This document shows, piece after piece, positions 1 through 8,362 of a DNA stretch of 42,365 nucleotides. Made by a program: the position numbers and the translations under genes. Position 1 is the stretch's first letter, and each line of letters starts with the position of its first letter. The stretch is from Actinomycetota bacterium (lineage in GTDB: Bacteria; Actinomycetota; Thermoleophilia; Gaiellales; Gaiellaceae), in NCBI GenBank assembly GCA_005888365.1, contig VAWZ01000101.1, positions 13,496 through 55,860 of the forward strand, read 5' to 3'. The notes beneath the pieces were generated by a model. The model made no database searches. It was not told the DNA's origin and worked only from the letters and a program-made list of their open reading frames with translations.

Positions 1-1
1 C

Positions 2-820
2 GTCAACCAGGACGACCCGACGGTCTACCACCTCTTCTACGCGGACGAGAAAGGGACGCCGGGAAGTGACATCACGTTCTTCGAGTACCCGGGCGCGCGC
101 CGCGGACGAGCAGGCGCGGGGATGATCCACACGATCGCTTGGCGCGTTGGCTCCGAGGCAGCTCTCGACTTCTGGGAGGCGCGCCTCTCGCCTTCGGGTC
201 TTTCGCTCGATCGCACGGATGGAAGCTTGCGTTTCGAGGACTTCGAGGGCCTCCGCCACGAGCTCCGGGTGGCCGAGGTCGTCGATGCGCCGCTCGTGGC
301 CGAGCACCCGGAGGTCCCGAGAGAGGTCGCCCTCCAGGGATTCGACGGCGTGCGGGCCTTCTCGGACGACCCTGCGCGAAGTCAGGGGCTGCTCGCGACT
401 ACCCTCGGCTTCACGTCGTTCGGCGATTCCCTCTGGGAGGCGCGCGGCCCGGCCCGTGGGGGTACCTACGCGTACGACTCTCCGCCCGGCCCCGGAGTTG
501 GCGGAGCGGGGACGGTGCACCACGTGGCGTGGGCGTCGTCCATGGAGGAGCACGAGGCCTGGCGCGAGCGCGTCGCCGGCTCGGGGCTCCAACCGACGCC
601 CGTCATCGACCGCTTCTGGTTCCGCTCGATCTACTTTCGCGAGCCGAGCGGCGTCCTCTTCGAGATCGCCACCCTCGGGCCCGGCTTCGCGACGGACGAG
701 GCTCCGGAGCACCTCGGCGAGCACCTCGTCCTCCCGCCCGCTTTCGAGCACCTGCGCGAGCAGGTCGAGACGATCCTGACGCCGATCGTGAACCCGAGAA
801 CGGCCGTCCTCCCGCGCTAG
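2..820 (+). CDS. Ring-cleaving dioxygenase / VOC (glyoxalase) family protein, 5' truncated by window edge
   Basis: Frame is open from base 2 (VNQDDPTVYHLFYADEKGTPGSDITFFEYPGAR...MIHTIAWRV); VOC motifs HHVAW and FREPSGVLFEIATLGPGF. Confidence 0.85.
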   Translation, partial: VNQDDPTVYHLFYADEKGTPGSDITFFEYPGARRGRAGAGMIHTIAWRVGSEAALDFWEARLSPSGLSLDRTDGSLRFEDFEGLRHELRVAEVVDAPLVAEHPEVPREVALQGFDGVRAFSDDPARSQGLLATTLGFTSFGDSLWEARGPARGGTYAYDSPPGPGVGGAGTVHHVAWASSMEEHEAWRERVAGSGLQPTPVIDRFWFRSIYFREPSGVLFEIATLGPGFATDEAPEHLGEHLVLPPAFEHLREQVETILTPIVNPRTAVLPR

Positions 821-871
821 AGGTTTGCTCGAGCATCCTGGCGGACAACCTCCGAAGCAGGAGGTGGTTCC

Positions 872-1438
872 GTGGAGACCTGGGAATGGATAGCGATCGG
901 CGCAGCGATCGGCGCCGGCATCATCCTCTTCATCGCACTCGTGGCGGCGATCGTCACACGTCGCCGTCGACGCTCGCGGCTCCGGGAACGGTTCGGGCCC
1001 GAGTACTACCGGGCGGTGTCCTCGACGGGCAAACGACGCGCCGAGACGCGGCTCGCGGACGTCGAGCGAGAGCACGAGGAATTGCACATTCGCGGACTTC
1101 CCTGGGTAGCGCTCGAGCGCTACCTGGAGGAGTGGCGGCAGGCCGAGACACGCTTCGTGAGCGATCCGAGTGATGCGACGCGCGCAGCCGAGCGAATCGT
1201 CGAGCGCGTGCTCGCAGAGCGCGGGTATCCGACGGACGGCGACACCGAGGAGCAAGCGGCGCACATCGCCGCCGACTATCCGGAGATCGTCGACCGGTAC
1301 CGGCACGCGGAGAGCCTGCTCGCCGAGACGAACGGAGGCCCGAGCACCGAGAACCTGCGCAAGGCGATGGTCGACTTCCGTGCCGTCCTCGAAGAGCTGC
1401 TCGTGCGCGAGCCCGTGGCCGTTCACGAAGAAGTGTGA
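872..1438 (+). CDS. Single-pass membrane protein of unknown function
   Basis: GTG start after GGAGGT; N-terminal TM (WIAIGAAIGAGIILFIALVAAIV) followed by RRRRRSR and a charged soluble domain. Confidence 0.7.
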   Translation: METWEWIAIGAAIGAGIILFIALVAAIVTRRRRRSRLRERFGPEYYRAVSSTGKRRAETRLADVEREHEELHIRGLPWVALERYLEEWRQAETRFVSDPSDATRAAERIVERVLAERGYPTDGDTEEQAAHIAADYPEIVDRYRHAESLLAETNGGPSTENLRKAMVDFRAVLEELLVREPVAVHEEV

Positions 1439-1476
1439 CGTCCTGGATGTCCCCCCGTCCGCGTCCCTGGCCTGAG

Positions 1477-1501
1477 GTTTCGGGGACGGGGACGGGGGCA
1501 A
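1477..1501 (+). promoter_or_regulatory. Sigma-B/F-like promoter candidate (GTTT-N15-GGGCAA)
   Basis: GTTT at 1477-1480, 15-nt spacer, GGGCAA at 1496-1501, 13 nt before the ATG at 1515. Confidence 0.35.
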
Positions 1502-1514
1502 CCACGCAGTCCTC

Positions 1515-1685
1515 ATGACGGCTCAGTACACAGCGTGGCTCTTCGGACTCGCCGTCGGCGGGGCGATGGTGTCGTTCGGTATGGAGCTCGGCATGCTCTC
1601 GCGCCCGCGGCTCCGGACCCGTTGCGGGGCGTGCGGCCGCCTCGTCTGGCGGGGCCGCGTCTGTCCGTGCAGCCGGAACGCCTAG
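1515..1685 (+). CDS. 56-aa membrane-anchored zinc-ribbon-like micro-protein
   Basis: MTAQYTAWLFGLAVGGAMVSFGMELGMLSRPRLRTRCGACGRLVWRGRVCPCSRNA*: one TM plus CxxC...CxC. Too short for the supplied ORF track. Confidence 0.5.
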   Translation: MTAQYTAWLFGLAVGGAMVSFGMELGMLSRPRLRTRCGACGRLVWRGRVCPCSRNA

Positions 1686-1758
1686 CGCCTTCGAACGACC
1701 GGTCCCCAAGAACCTCGGTGTGGGAAAGCAGGGACAAGGCCGGACAGCAGGCATCTTC

Positions 1759-1795
1759 AGGGATCTGCGCGCGATCGGAATCTGCGCTTCCGATC
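1759..1795. repeat. Dispersed hairpin repeat, copy 1
   Basis: AGGGATCTGCGCGCGATCGGAATCTGCG matches 26/28 with 8297-8324; contains the perfect hairpin GATCGGAA-N7-TTCCGATC. Confidence 0.6.
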
Positions 1796-1816
1796 ACTCG
1801 CACTGACGAAACATCC

Positions 1817-1846
1817 GCGGGCGGCGGGCTCTTGCCCGCCGCCCGC
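1817..1846. terminator. Strong GC-rich hairpin, possible terminator
   Basis: GCGGGCGGCGGGC-TCTT-GCCCGCCGCCCGC: perfect 13-bp stem, 4-nt loop, no T-tract. Confidence 0.55.
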
Positions 1847-1972
1847 ATCCGCTCACACCGCTAGCGGGCCGTCAGGTGGTGGAGCGGACGAACGCGCTTC
1901 GTCGTCGACCCTGTGCAAACGTGGTACCCGCCGACGCGACTCTGCAACCGCGGTGAGAGATCTGTAGCGGAG

Positions 1973-1997
1973 GTTTCGGGCCTCGTGCTACGGGAAT
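1973..1997 (+). promoter_or_regulatory. Sigma-B/F-like promoter candidate (GTTT-N15-GGGAAT)
   Basis: GTTT 1973-1976, GGGAAT 1992-1997, 9 nt before ATG 2007. Confidence 0.5.
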
Positions 1998-2006
1998 CCA
2001 GGGCTC

Positions 2007-2210
2007 ATGGCGCGGTTCGAGTCACTAGTCTGGGAGCGGCGGGCCCCGCGGCCCCGCACCTACATCCCAGACCGGGGCCGGCTCCCGATCGATCCTCAGT
2101 CCGAGTTCGGCGGGCATCCACCGGGCAGGCTCGGGCGTCCCCTCGTCGCCGAGATCGACGCGTACCTCGACTTCTTCGCGCTCGCACACGAGCGCGAGAG
2201 CGAACGCTGA
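2007..2210 (+). CDS. Small conserved-looking protein of unknown function (67 aa)
   Basis: ORF directly downstream of a sigma-B/F-like promoter candidate, consistent with leaderless expression. Confidence 0.5.
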   Translation: MARFESLVWERRAPRPRTYIPDRGRLPIDPQSEFGGHPPGRLGRPLVAEIDAYLDFFALAHERESER

Positions 2211-2294
2211 TCTCATCCATGAGACGAAAGCGCCCTGCGCCCGGACCCTAAGAGTCGGGTGCCGCGACGGCCGGGTTGGGCCATCATATGAACG

Positions 2295-5200
2295 GTGTCT
2301 GAGCACGTAGCTCCGGCCGAGGCAGCCGCCGACGCTCGCTACGGCCCGCTCACGAGATCGTCGGTCATGCGCTATGGCATTGCGGTCCTCAGCGCGCTGG
2401 CCGCACTCGTCCTCGCCCGGATGCTCGTGCCGCTCGCCGACGCCCCCGTCTACTCGCTCCTCGTCGGCGCGGTGGCCGTCTCCATCTGGTACGGCGGGTT
2501 CCTGCCCGGACTCGTGACCCTTTGCGTCGGCTGGGCGATCGGTCCGTTCCTGCTCGTCGCCTCGGGATCCGAGGCGGGCTTCCACTCGCGCGACGACGTC
2601 CTGCGCTGGGCGATTCCGCTCGCGGTCGCGCTCGTGATCGTGTGGATCAGCGTCGTCATGCGACGCGCGCAGCAGTTCGCCGCGACCGCGGCCATCGCTG
2701 CGGAGGAGTCGACGAGGGAGATGGAGTCGCTCCAGCAGCTCGCGACGGCGCTCTCCGCGGCCGTGACTCAGACGGACATCGCACACGCCCTCATCGAGCG
2801 TACGCCCGCCCTGCTCGGTGCACGCGGCGGCTCGGTCGGCCTCATCGACGGCGACGAGCTCGTCATCCTCGACGCCGCGAGCCCGATCGTGCAGACGCAT
2901 CGATCGGGCCTTCGGCTGTCCCTCAGGATGCGGGCGCCGATCGTGCGCGCCGCCGCCGACGACGAGGTGATCGTCGTCCGCAGCCGCCCGGAGCTGACGG
3001 AGCGCTTCCCGGACGGCGCCGCCAGGTCGCCGTTCGCACACGCGGCTCTGGCCCTGCCGCTACGGGTCGCCGGAGAGGTCCTCGGCTCGATGAGCTTCCT
3101 GTACGAACGGAACACGCAGATCGAGGACGAGGTGGTCGCGGTCGCGGCGATCGCGGCAGACCTCGGCGGTCAGGCTCTCGAGCGCGCGCTCCTGTACGAG
3201 CGTGAACGGGAGTCGCGCCAGGCCCTCGATCGCGTCCTGCGCGTCGCCCCACGCTTTCACGCAGACACCGCCGAACATGCGGCGACCGCGATCTGTCGTG
3301 AGGCGCGAGTCACCTTCGCCGCGGACCTCGCCGAGATCTGGCGCGCCGATGGAGAAGCGGTCGAGCTCATGTCGCGAGAGCCGCACGCGGAGACACTTGC
3401 GCCTCCGCCGGCGGAGCCACTCGGGCTCGACGCGCTTCCCGGCTTGCGAAACGCGATCGAGCAACTCGAGGTGACGTTCGTGTCGGATACGGAAGCGCTC
3501 CTGCACGGCCCGCTCTTGCGCTACGCCCGGGAGCTGGGTGCTCGCTCCTGGCTCTGGGCGCCGATCGTGATCGGCGGACACGCAGAACGGGCACTCCTCC
3601 TCTCGTGGCACGACGTCGTCTCCGAGCCGGACGGATCGACGCTTCTCCTCGCGCGCCGCTTCGCCGACCACGCCGGGCTTGCGCTCGAGCAGATCGAGCG
3701 TCTCGAGGCGCAGGCGCAGGCGGCGCGCAGGGCCGAGCGCACACGTCGCCTGCAGCGGGTGACGGCCGCGCTTTCGCAGGCCGCGACACCGGCCGACGTC
3801 AGCGACGCCTGCCTCGAGCACGCGATGGCGGCCGTCGGCGCCGACGCCGGGCTGCTCGGATTCGTTCGAGAGACGGGCGATGAGATCGGCCTCGTCGCGT
3901 GGCGCGGCTACGCCGACGAGGCGCTCGAGGGGTACCAGAGAGTTCCTCTCGACTCCGACCTTCCGCTGAGCCTTTCCATCACCACGGGCGAGCCGGTCTG
4001 GGCACTCTCGGGTGAGACACGGGACCGCTCCTCGAGCGCGGCTCGACCCTCACTCGCGACCGACGACCAGGGATCGATCGCAGTGCCTTTGAAGATTGGC
4101 CGGAAGGTCCGAGGCGCGTTTCAGCTGTCCTTCCGAGAGCCCCACATGCTGAGCGACGAGGATCAGGAGTGGCTCGTTGCGCTCGCCTCCCAGTGCGCCC
4201 AGGCGTTCGAGCGGAGCCGGCTCTTCGACGAGGAGCAGCGACTACGGCGTCGATCGGAGCGCCTCCAGAGCTTGACCGCGTCGCTCTCGAGCTCGGTGAC
4301 TCAGGTCGACGTCGCGAACGTCGTGGTCGCGGAGGTCGCCGCTGCCGTGGAGGCGACCGCGGGCGCGCTCGCCGTCGTCGCCGACGACCAGCGCCAGCTC
4401 GTGCGGCTGGCGCAAAGCGGATACGAGCCCGACGACGTCGCCCCCTGGCTCGACGTGCGTGTCGACGCCCAGACGCCGGCAACGCGTGCGCTCAAGCGAC
4501 GTACTGCCAGGCTGTACGAGACGCGCGGCGGGATCGCACGGGAGTTCCCCGACGCGGTGGACGGATTCGTGCGCACCGGGCACCAGTCGTTCCTGTTCGT
4601 CCCTCTCGCCGTCGGCGGCAAGGCGAACGGCGTCATCGTGATGTCGTGGGCGGAGCGTGCGACCCTCGCCGACGAGGATCGCTCGTTCGTCCAGACGCTT
4701 GCGAACCTCGCCGCGGAGGCACTCGAGCGGGCACGGTACTTCGAGTCCGAGCGAACGATCGCGGAGACGCTTCAGCGCAGCGTGCTCCCCGTCTCGCTCC
4801 CCGAGGTGGACGGGATCAAGCTCGCGGCTCGTTACCTCCCGGGGACGGCCGACGTCGACGTCGGCGGCGACTGGTTCGACGTCATCAACGTCCCGAGCGG
4901 CCGTCTGGGTCTCGTCGTCGGCGACGTGGTCGGGAAAGGCGTGGAGTCGGCTGCGACGATGGCCCAGCTGCGAAACGCACTGCGCGCCTTCGCGCTCGAC
5001 CGAATGAAGCCGTCGTCGACGCTGGCGCGTCTCAACCGGCTTGTCGACGGCGTCTCGGAATCCGCCTTCGCCACGGTCGTCTATGTCGTCGTCGACCCCG
5101 CAGCCCGTGTCTGCCGCTTCACGTCAGCCGGGCATCCGCCGCCCCTCGCGATCTACCCGGACGGAAGCGCGGCCTATCTCGAAGGTGGGCGAGGGCTCCC

Positions 5201-5855
5201 ACTGGGAACCGTCGCCGAGCCCAAGTACCCGCAGGGCGTCGTCGAGCTTCCGGTTGGAACGACGTTGATCCTCTACTCGGACGGCCTCATCGAGCGGCGC
5301 GACAAGACGATCGACGAGGGACTGGCGGAGCTGCGAGCCGCAGCCCTCGCCGCGCCGCTCGACCCGGAGCGCCTCGTCGAGCATGTTCTCGAGGAGCTCC
5401 TCGGCTCAGGCGAGCGCAGGGACGACGTCGTGATCCTCGCCGTCCGGCTCCTGGTAGCGGCTCCCGAAACGCTTCGCCTTCGCCTGCCGAGCACGACCGA
5501 TTCCCTCGACGTCGTCCGAGACGCCATGCGGGCGTGGCTGGAGCACGCTCCGGTGACGCCGGCCGAGGCGGGAGAGATCGTCCTCGCCGCGTGGGAGGCC
5601 TGCGCGAACGCGGTCGAGCACGCAGTCGACCCGGCCGACGACTTCTTCAGCTTCACGGCCGAGCTCGACGAGCTCGCGCTGCGCATCTCGATAGACGACA
5701 CGGGAACCTGGAGCCCGGAAACGGTCGGCGAGAACCGTGGGCTCGGGTTGCAGTTGATGCGCTCGCTCATGTCCTCGGTGGAGATCGAGATGGGCGCCGA
5801 GGGAACGAAGGTCACGCTCGAGCGGGACATCGTGGGCCCGGCGACCGTCGCCTAG
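2295..5855 (+). CDS. DUF4118-type membrane region + about four GAF-like domains + SpoIIE/PP2C phosphatase + C-terminal RsbW-like HATPase
   Basis: N-terminal TM segments; repeated GAF-like units starting LQQLATALSAAVTQTDIA / LDRVLRVAPRFHADTAE / LQRVTAALSQAATPADVS / LQSLTASLSSSVTQVDVA; PP2C motifs ADVDVGGDWFDVI, GDVVGKGVESAATMAQLR, SAGHPPPL, YSDGLIERRD; HATPase motifs WEACANAVEHA, DDTGTW, GLGLQLM. Confidence 0.9.
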   Translation: MSEHVAPAEAAADARYGPLTRSSVMRYGIAVLSALAALVLARMLVPLADAPVYSLLVGAVAVSIWYGGFLPGLVTLCVGWAIGPFLLVASGSEAGFHSRDDVLRWAIPLAVALVIVWISVVMRRAQQFAATAAIAAEESTREMESLQQLATALSAAVTQTDIAHALIERTPALLGARGGSVGLIDGDELVILDAASPIVQTHRSGLRLSLRMRAPIVRAAADDEVIVVRSRPELTERFPDGAARSPFAHAALALPLRVAGEVLGSMSFLYERNTQIEDEVVAVAAIAADLGGQALERALLYERERESRQALDRVLRVAPRFHADTAEHAATAICREARVTFAADLAEIWRADGEAVELMSREPHAETLAPPPAEPLGLDALPGLRNAIEQLEVTFVSDTEALLHGPLLRYARELGARSWLWAPIVIGGHAERALLLSWHDVVSEPDGSTLLLARRFADHAGLALEQIERLEAQAQAARRAERTRRLQRVTAALSQAATPADVSDACLEHAMAAVGADAGLLGFVRETGDEIGLVAWRGYADEALEGYQRVPLDSDLPLSLSITTGEPVWALSGETRDRSSSAARPSLATDDQGSIAVPLKIGRKVRGAFQLSFREPHMLSDEDQEWLVALASQCAQAFERSRLFDEEQRLRRRSERLQSLTASLSSSVTQVDVANVVVAEVAAAVEATAGALAVVADDQRQLVRLAQSGYEPDDVAPWLDVRVDAQTPATRALKRRTARLYETRGGIAREFPDAVDGFVRTGHQSFLFVPLAVGGKANGVIVMSWAERATLADEDRSFVQTLANLAAEALERARYFESERTIAETLQRSVLPVSLPEVDGIKLAARYLPGTADVDVGGDWFDVINVPSGRLGLVVGDVVGKGVESAATMAQLRNALRAFALDRMKPSSTLARLNRLVDGVSESAFATVVYVVVDPAARVCRFTSAGHPPPLAIYPDGSAAYLEGGRGLPLGTVAEPKYPQGVVELPVGTTLILYSDGLIERRDKTIDEGLAELRAAALAAPLDPERLVEHVLEELLGSGERRDDVVILAVRLLVAAPETLRLRLPSTTDSLDVVRDAMRAWLEHAPVTPAEAGEIVLAAWEACANAVEHAVDPADDFFSFTAELDELALRISIDDTGTWSPETVGENRGLGLQLMRSLMSSVEIEMGAEGTKVTLERDIVGPATVA

Positions 5856-5903
5856 TGGTAGTCCGGGCGGCCGCAGGAATCCGCGTCTGGCCGATGAGCG
5901 GAC

Positions 5904-5928
5904 GTTTGGCCGCTTCGGCCCCGGGTAT
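5904..5928 (+). promoter_or_regulatory. Sigma-B/F-type promoter candidate (GTTT-N15-GGGTAT)
   Basis: GTTT 5904-5907, 15-nt spacer, GGGTAT 5923-5928; matches the known sigma-B/F-type consensus, upstream of the sigma-factor operon. Confidence 0.6.
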
Positions 5929-5984
5929 CGAGAGATCGAGCGTGACGCGCCAGATCCCACTCTCCACCATCTTGGGCGCTCCCC

Positions 5985-6317
5985 GTGCACGCCCGCGGTA
6001 GCCGAGTGGGCATCGTCACCGATGTCTATGCGGACGGCGCGTCGGCGTACGTGGTCGGGCTCGAGGTCACGGGCGGGAACGAGCGCCGCTGGTTCCTGCC
6101 CTGGGTCGCGACGACCTTCGAGGACGAAACCGCGCACGCCGCGTTGCCGCTCGTCTTCGTTCCCTCGGAGCAGCTTGCGTCCTACGTGGAACGCGGAACG
6201 CGGCTCGCGGAGAGCGGCCCGAACGGCCTCCTCGTCGACACGGATGGAAGGTTTGCTCGCCCGACCCCCGAGCACCCTGTTTCGGGCTCTCTGAGCGCGG
6301 GTACCGGCGAGTCGTGA
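5985..6317 (+). CDS. Small PRC-barrel-like protein
   Basis: SRVGIVTDVYADGASAYVVGLEVTGGNERRWFLPWVATTFED resembles PRC-barrel strands; overlaps the next ORF by 4 nt. Confidence 0.6.
   Translation: MHARGSRVGIVTDVYADGASAYVVGLEVTGGNERRWFLPWVATTFEDETAHAALPLVFVPSEQLASYVERGTRLAESGPNGLLVDTDGRFARPTPEHPVSGSLSAGTGES
6279..6304 (+). promoter_or_regulatory. Sigma-B/F-like internal promoter candidate (GTTT-N16-GGGTAC)
   Basis: GTTT 6279-6282, GGGTAC 6299-6304, 9 nt upstream of the GTG at 6314. Confidence 0.45.
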
Positions 6318-6739
6318 ACCCGGCCTCCGAGCCGATCGACGTCTGCTGGGACACCCCCGGCGAGGCCGTGGGAGAGGCGGCGGTCGAGCTCGAGCTGCCG
6401 GCGTCGGCTCCGTATCACGCCGTGGGCCGCCTCGTCGTCGGCGGCGTCGCGCACCGCGCCGGCATCCAGGTCGAGACGATCGAGGATCTGCAGCTGGCCG
6501 TCGAGGCACTCCTCTGTCGTCGCCCTGTAACACCGTCGCTGACCCTGGAGCTGACCGAGTCCGAGCTCGAGCTGCGGGTGAGGTTGGGACCGTTCGCCCC
6601 CGCTCCCGACGACCGTGACCGGGTGTCGCGGATGCTCTCCAGCCTCGTGGACGAGGCGGTCATGCAGGATGGGACGGACGGCGACTGGATCGTCCTGAAC
6701 ACCATGCATCGCCGGGCCGTCGCCCGCGAAAGCCCATGA
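6314..6739 (+). CDS. Degenerate RsbW/HATPase-like protein
   Basis: VELELPASAPYHAVGRLVVGGVAHRAGIQVETIEDLQLAVEALL parallels the RsbW N-terminal half but lacks the N-box ExxxN, DxGxG and G2 motifs. Confidence 0.55.
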   Translation: MNPASEPIDVCWDTPGEAVGEAAVELELPASAPYHAVGRLVVGGVAHRAGIQVETIEDLQLAVEALLCRRPVTPSLTLELTESELELRVRLGPFAPAPDDRDRVSRMLSSLVDEAVMQDGTDGDWIVLNTMHRRAVARESP

Positions 6740-6799
6740 GCCTTCGCCTACCGTCGTCACGGCGACACCGACGCTCGCGATCAGCTCCTCGTCGACCTG

Positions 6800-7465
6800 A
6801 TGCCGCTCGTCCGAGCGCTCGCCTCGCGCTACGCGGGCCGCGGCGAGCCACTCGAGGACCTCGTGCAGGTCGGAGCGCTCGGCCTGATCAAGGCGGTCGA
6901 CCGCTTCGACGTCGACCGTGGGGTCGAGTTCTCGAGCTACGCGGTCCCGACGATCGTCGGCGAGATTCGCCGGCACTTTCGGGACAAGGCGTGGGCAATG
7001 CACGTCCCGCGCCGGCTGAAGGAGCTCTCCGGGCGCCTCTCGCGGATGCTCGACGAGCTCACGACGGAGCTCGGACGCTCGCCGACGGTGGCCGAGCTCG
7101 CCGAGGCGACCGGCGTGGAGGAGGAAGACGTCATCGACGCGCTCGACTCGGCGCACGCGTACTCGACGCGCTCGCTGCAGGCTCCCTTCGACGACGAGGG
7201 GGAGGACAACCTTTTCGACAAGCTCGGTGTCGAGGAACAGGGGTATGCGGACGTCGAGGACGGGTCCATCGTCAGCGCAGGGCTCGAGGCGCTCGACGGC
7301 CGCGAGCGGCGCATCGTCGAGCTCCGCTTCTTCGACGAGATGACGCAGTCCCAGATCGCAGCCGAGCTCGGTATCTCGCAGATGCACGTGTCCCGGCTCC
7401 TCCGCCGCGCGCTCGGCACGATGCGCGGGAGAATCGACGAGGTCATGGGCGACGCCGATGAATGA
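6800..7465 (+). CDS. RNA polymerase sigma factor, sigma-B/F/G type (apparent start-proximal frame problem)
   Basis: Sigma-70 regions 2-4: EDLVQVGALGLIKAVDRFDVDRGVEFSSYAVPTIVGEIRRHFRDKAWAMHVPRRLKEL; C-terminal HTH SQIAAELGISQMHVSRLLRRAL. Coding similarity extends upstream to 6740. Confidence 0.92.
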   Translation: MPLVRALASRYAGRGEPLEDLVQVGALGLIKAVDRFDVDRGVEFSSYAVPTIVGEIRRHFRDKAWAMHVPRRLKELSGRLSRMLDELTTELGRSPTVAELAEATGVEEEDVIDALDSAHAYSTRSLQAPFDDEGEDNLFDKLGVEEQGYADVEDGSIVSAGLEALDGRERRIVELRFFDEMTQSQIAAELGISQMHVSRLLRRALGTMRGRIDEVMGDADE

Positions 7466-7874
7466 CACGGTCGTTCGCCTCACGTTTCCGGCGAAGGCGG
7501 ATTACCTGCTGCTCGCGAGGCTCGCGCTCGCGGGACTCGCCCGCTCGCTCCCGCTCGATCCAGAGCTCGTGGCCGACCTGAAGCTGGCCGTGACCGAGGC
7601 GTGCGGGAACGCTGTCCGACACGCGTACACCGACTCCACAGGACCGATCATGGTCGAGTTCGTCACCGCGGACGACCGTTTGGAGATGATCGTCGAGGAT
7701 CGGGGCTCGGGGTTCGACGGCGGCACGATCGGCGAGTGGGAGAACGGGAAGCCTCCCGAGGGCGGGATGGGAATGGCGATCATGCGCGCGGTCGTCGACG
7801 AGCTCGACGTCCGCGGAGGAGACGACGGTCACGGGACCGTCGTGCGCATGACGAAGTACCTCCCAGTCACCTAG
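7458..7874 (+). CDS. RsbW-like anti-sigma factor / serine kinase
   Basis: Intact HATPase motifs: KLAVTEACGNAVRHAY (N box), VEDRGSGFD (G1), GGMGMAIMRAVVDEL (G2); overlaps the sigma gene by 8 nt. Confidence 0.88.
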   Translation: MNDTVVRLTFPAKADYLLLARLALAGLARSLPLDPELVADLKLAVTEACGNAVRHAYTDSTGPIMVEFVTADDRLEMIVEDRGSGFDGGTIGEWENGKPPEGGMGMAIMRAVVDELDVRGGDDGHGTVVRMTKYLPVT

Positions 7875-8242
7875 GGATCGACGAGGTCGCGCAGCGCGTC
7901 CCGTCGCGACGGGGCAATCGGGAGCACCCGGTCGAGCGTCGTGATCTCGAAGATCCGTCGCGCGCTCGACTCGGGAAGGACGACGCGCGCACCTCCGCCG
8001 ACATCGAGGATCTCGTTGACCTTCCGCACGACCAGGCCGAGGGCGGTCGAGTCCATGAACGACACGCGGGTGAGGTCGATGACAAGCCGGTCGGCGCTTC
8101 CGTCGCCTGCCTGGGCGAGTGCGTCGGCCAGATCCTCGGCCGTGAAGGCGTCGAGCTCGCCGTGGCCGCTCACCACGACGGCCTGCCCGTCTCGTTCGAC
8201 CCGGACCCCGTTCACACCGAAAAGAAAACCAGTTGCGAGCAA
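7871..8242 (-). CDS. STAS-domain anti-sigma factor antagonist
   Basis: GELDAFTAEDLADAL...LVIDLTRVSFMDSTALGLVVRKV; conserved Asp-Ser phosphosite context. Exact start uncertain. Confidence 0.85.
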   Translation of the reverse strand: MLATGFLFGVNGVRVERDGQAVVVSGHGELDAFTAEDLADALAQAGDGSADRLVIDLTRVSFMDSTALGLVVRKVNEILDVGGGARVVLPESSARRIFEITTLDRVLPIAPSRRDALRDLVDP

Positions 8243-8296
8243 CTCGCGGATGATGTGAAAGCAGGAGGCGCCGCAGCCGCTGTGCGGCTGCGCTTG

Positions 8297-8355
8297 AGGG
8301 ATCTTCGCGCGAGCGGAATCTGCGGGAGCGGAATCTGCGGGAGCGGATTCCGCTC
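8297..8355. repeat. Dispersed hairpin repeat, copy 2, with internal tandem 15-mer
   Basis: 26/28 match to 1759-1786; GAGCGGAATCTGCGG twice (8311-8340), then GAGCGGATTCCGCTC. Confidence 0.6.
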
Positions 8356-8362
8356 TTGCGCA

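Noticed and set aside
6736-7461. 241-aa Arg-rich ORF starting at the coupled ATG
   Set aside because: Out of frame with the unmistakable sigma-factor reading frame; only the start codon is of interest.
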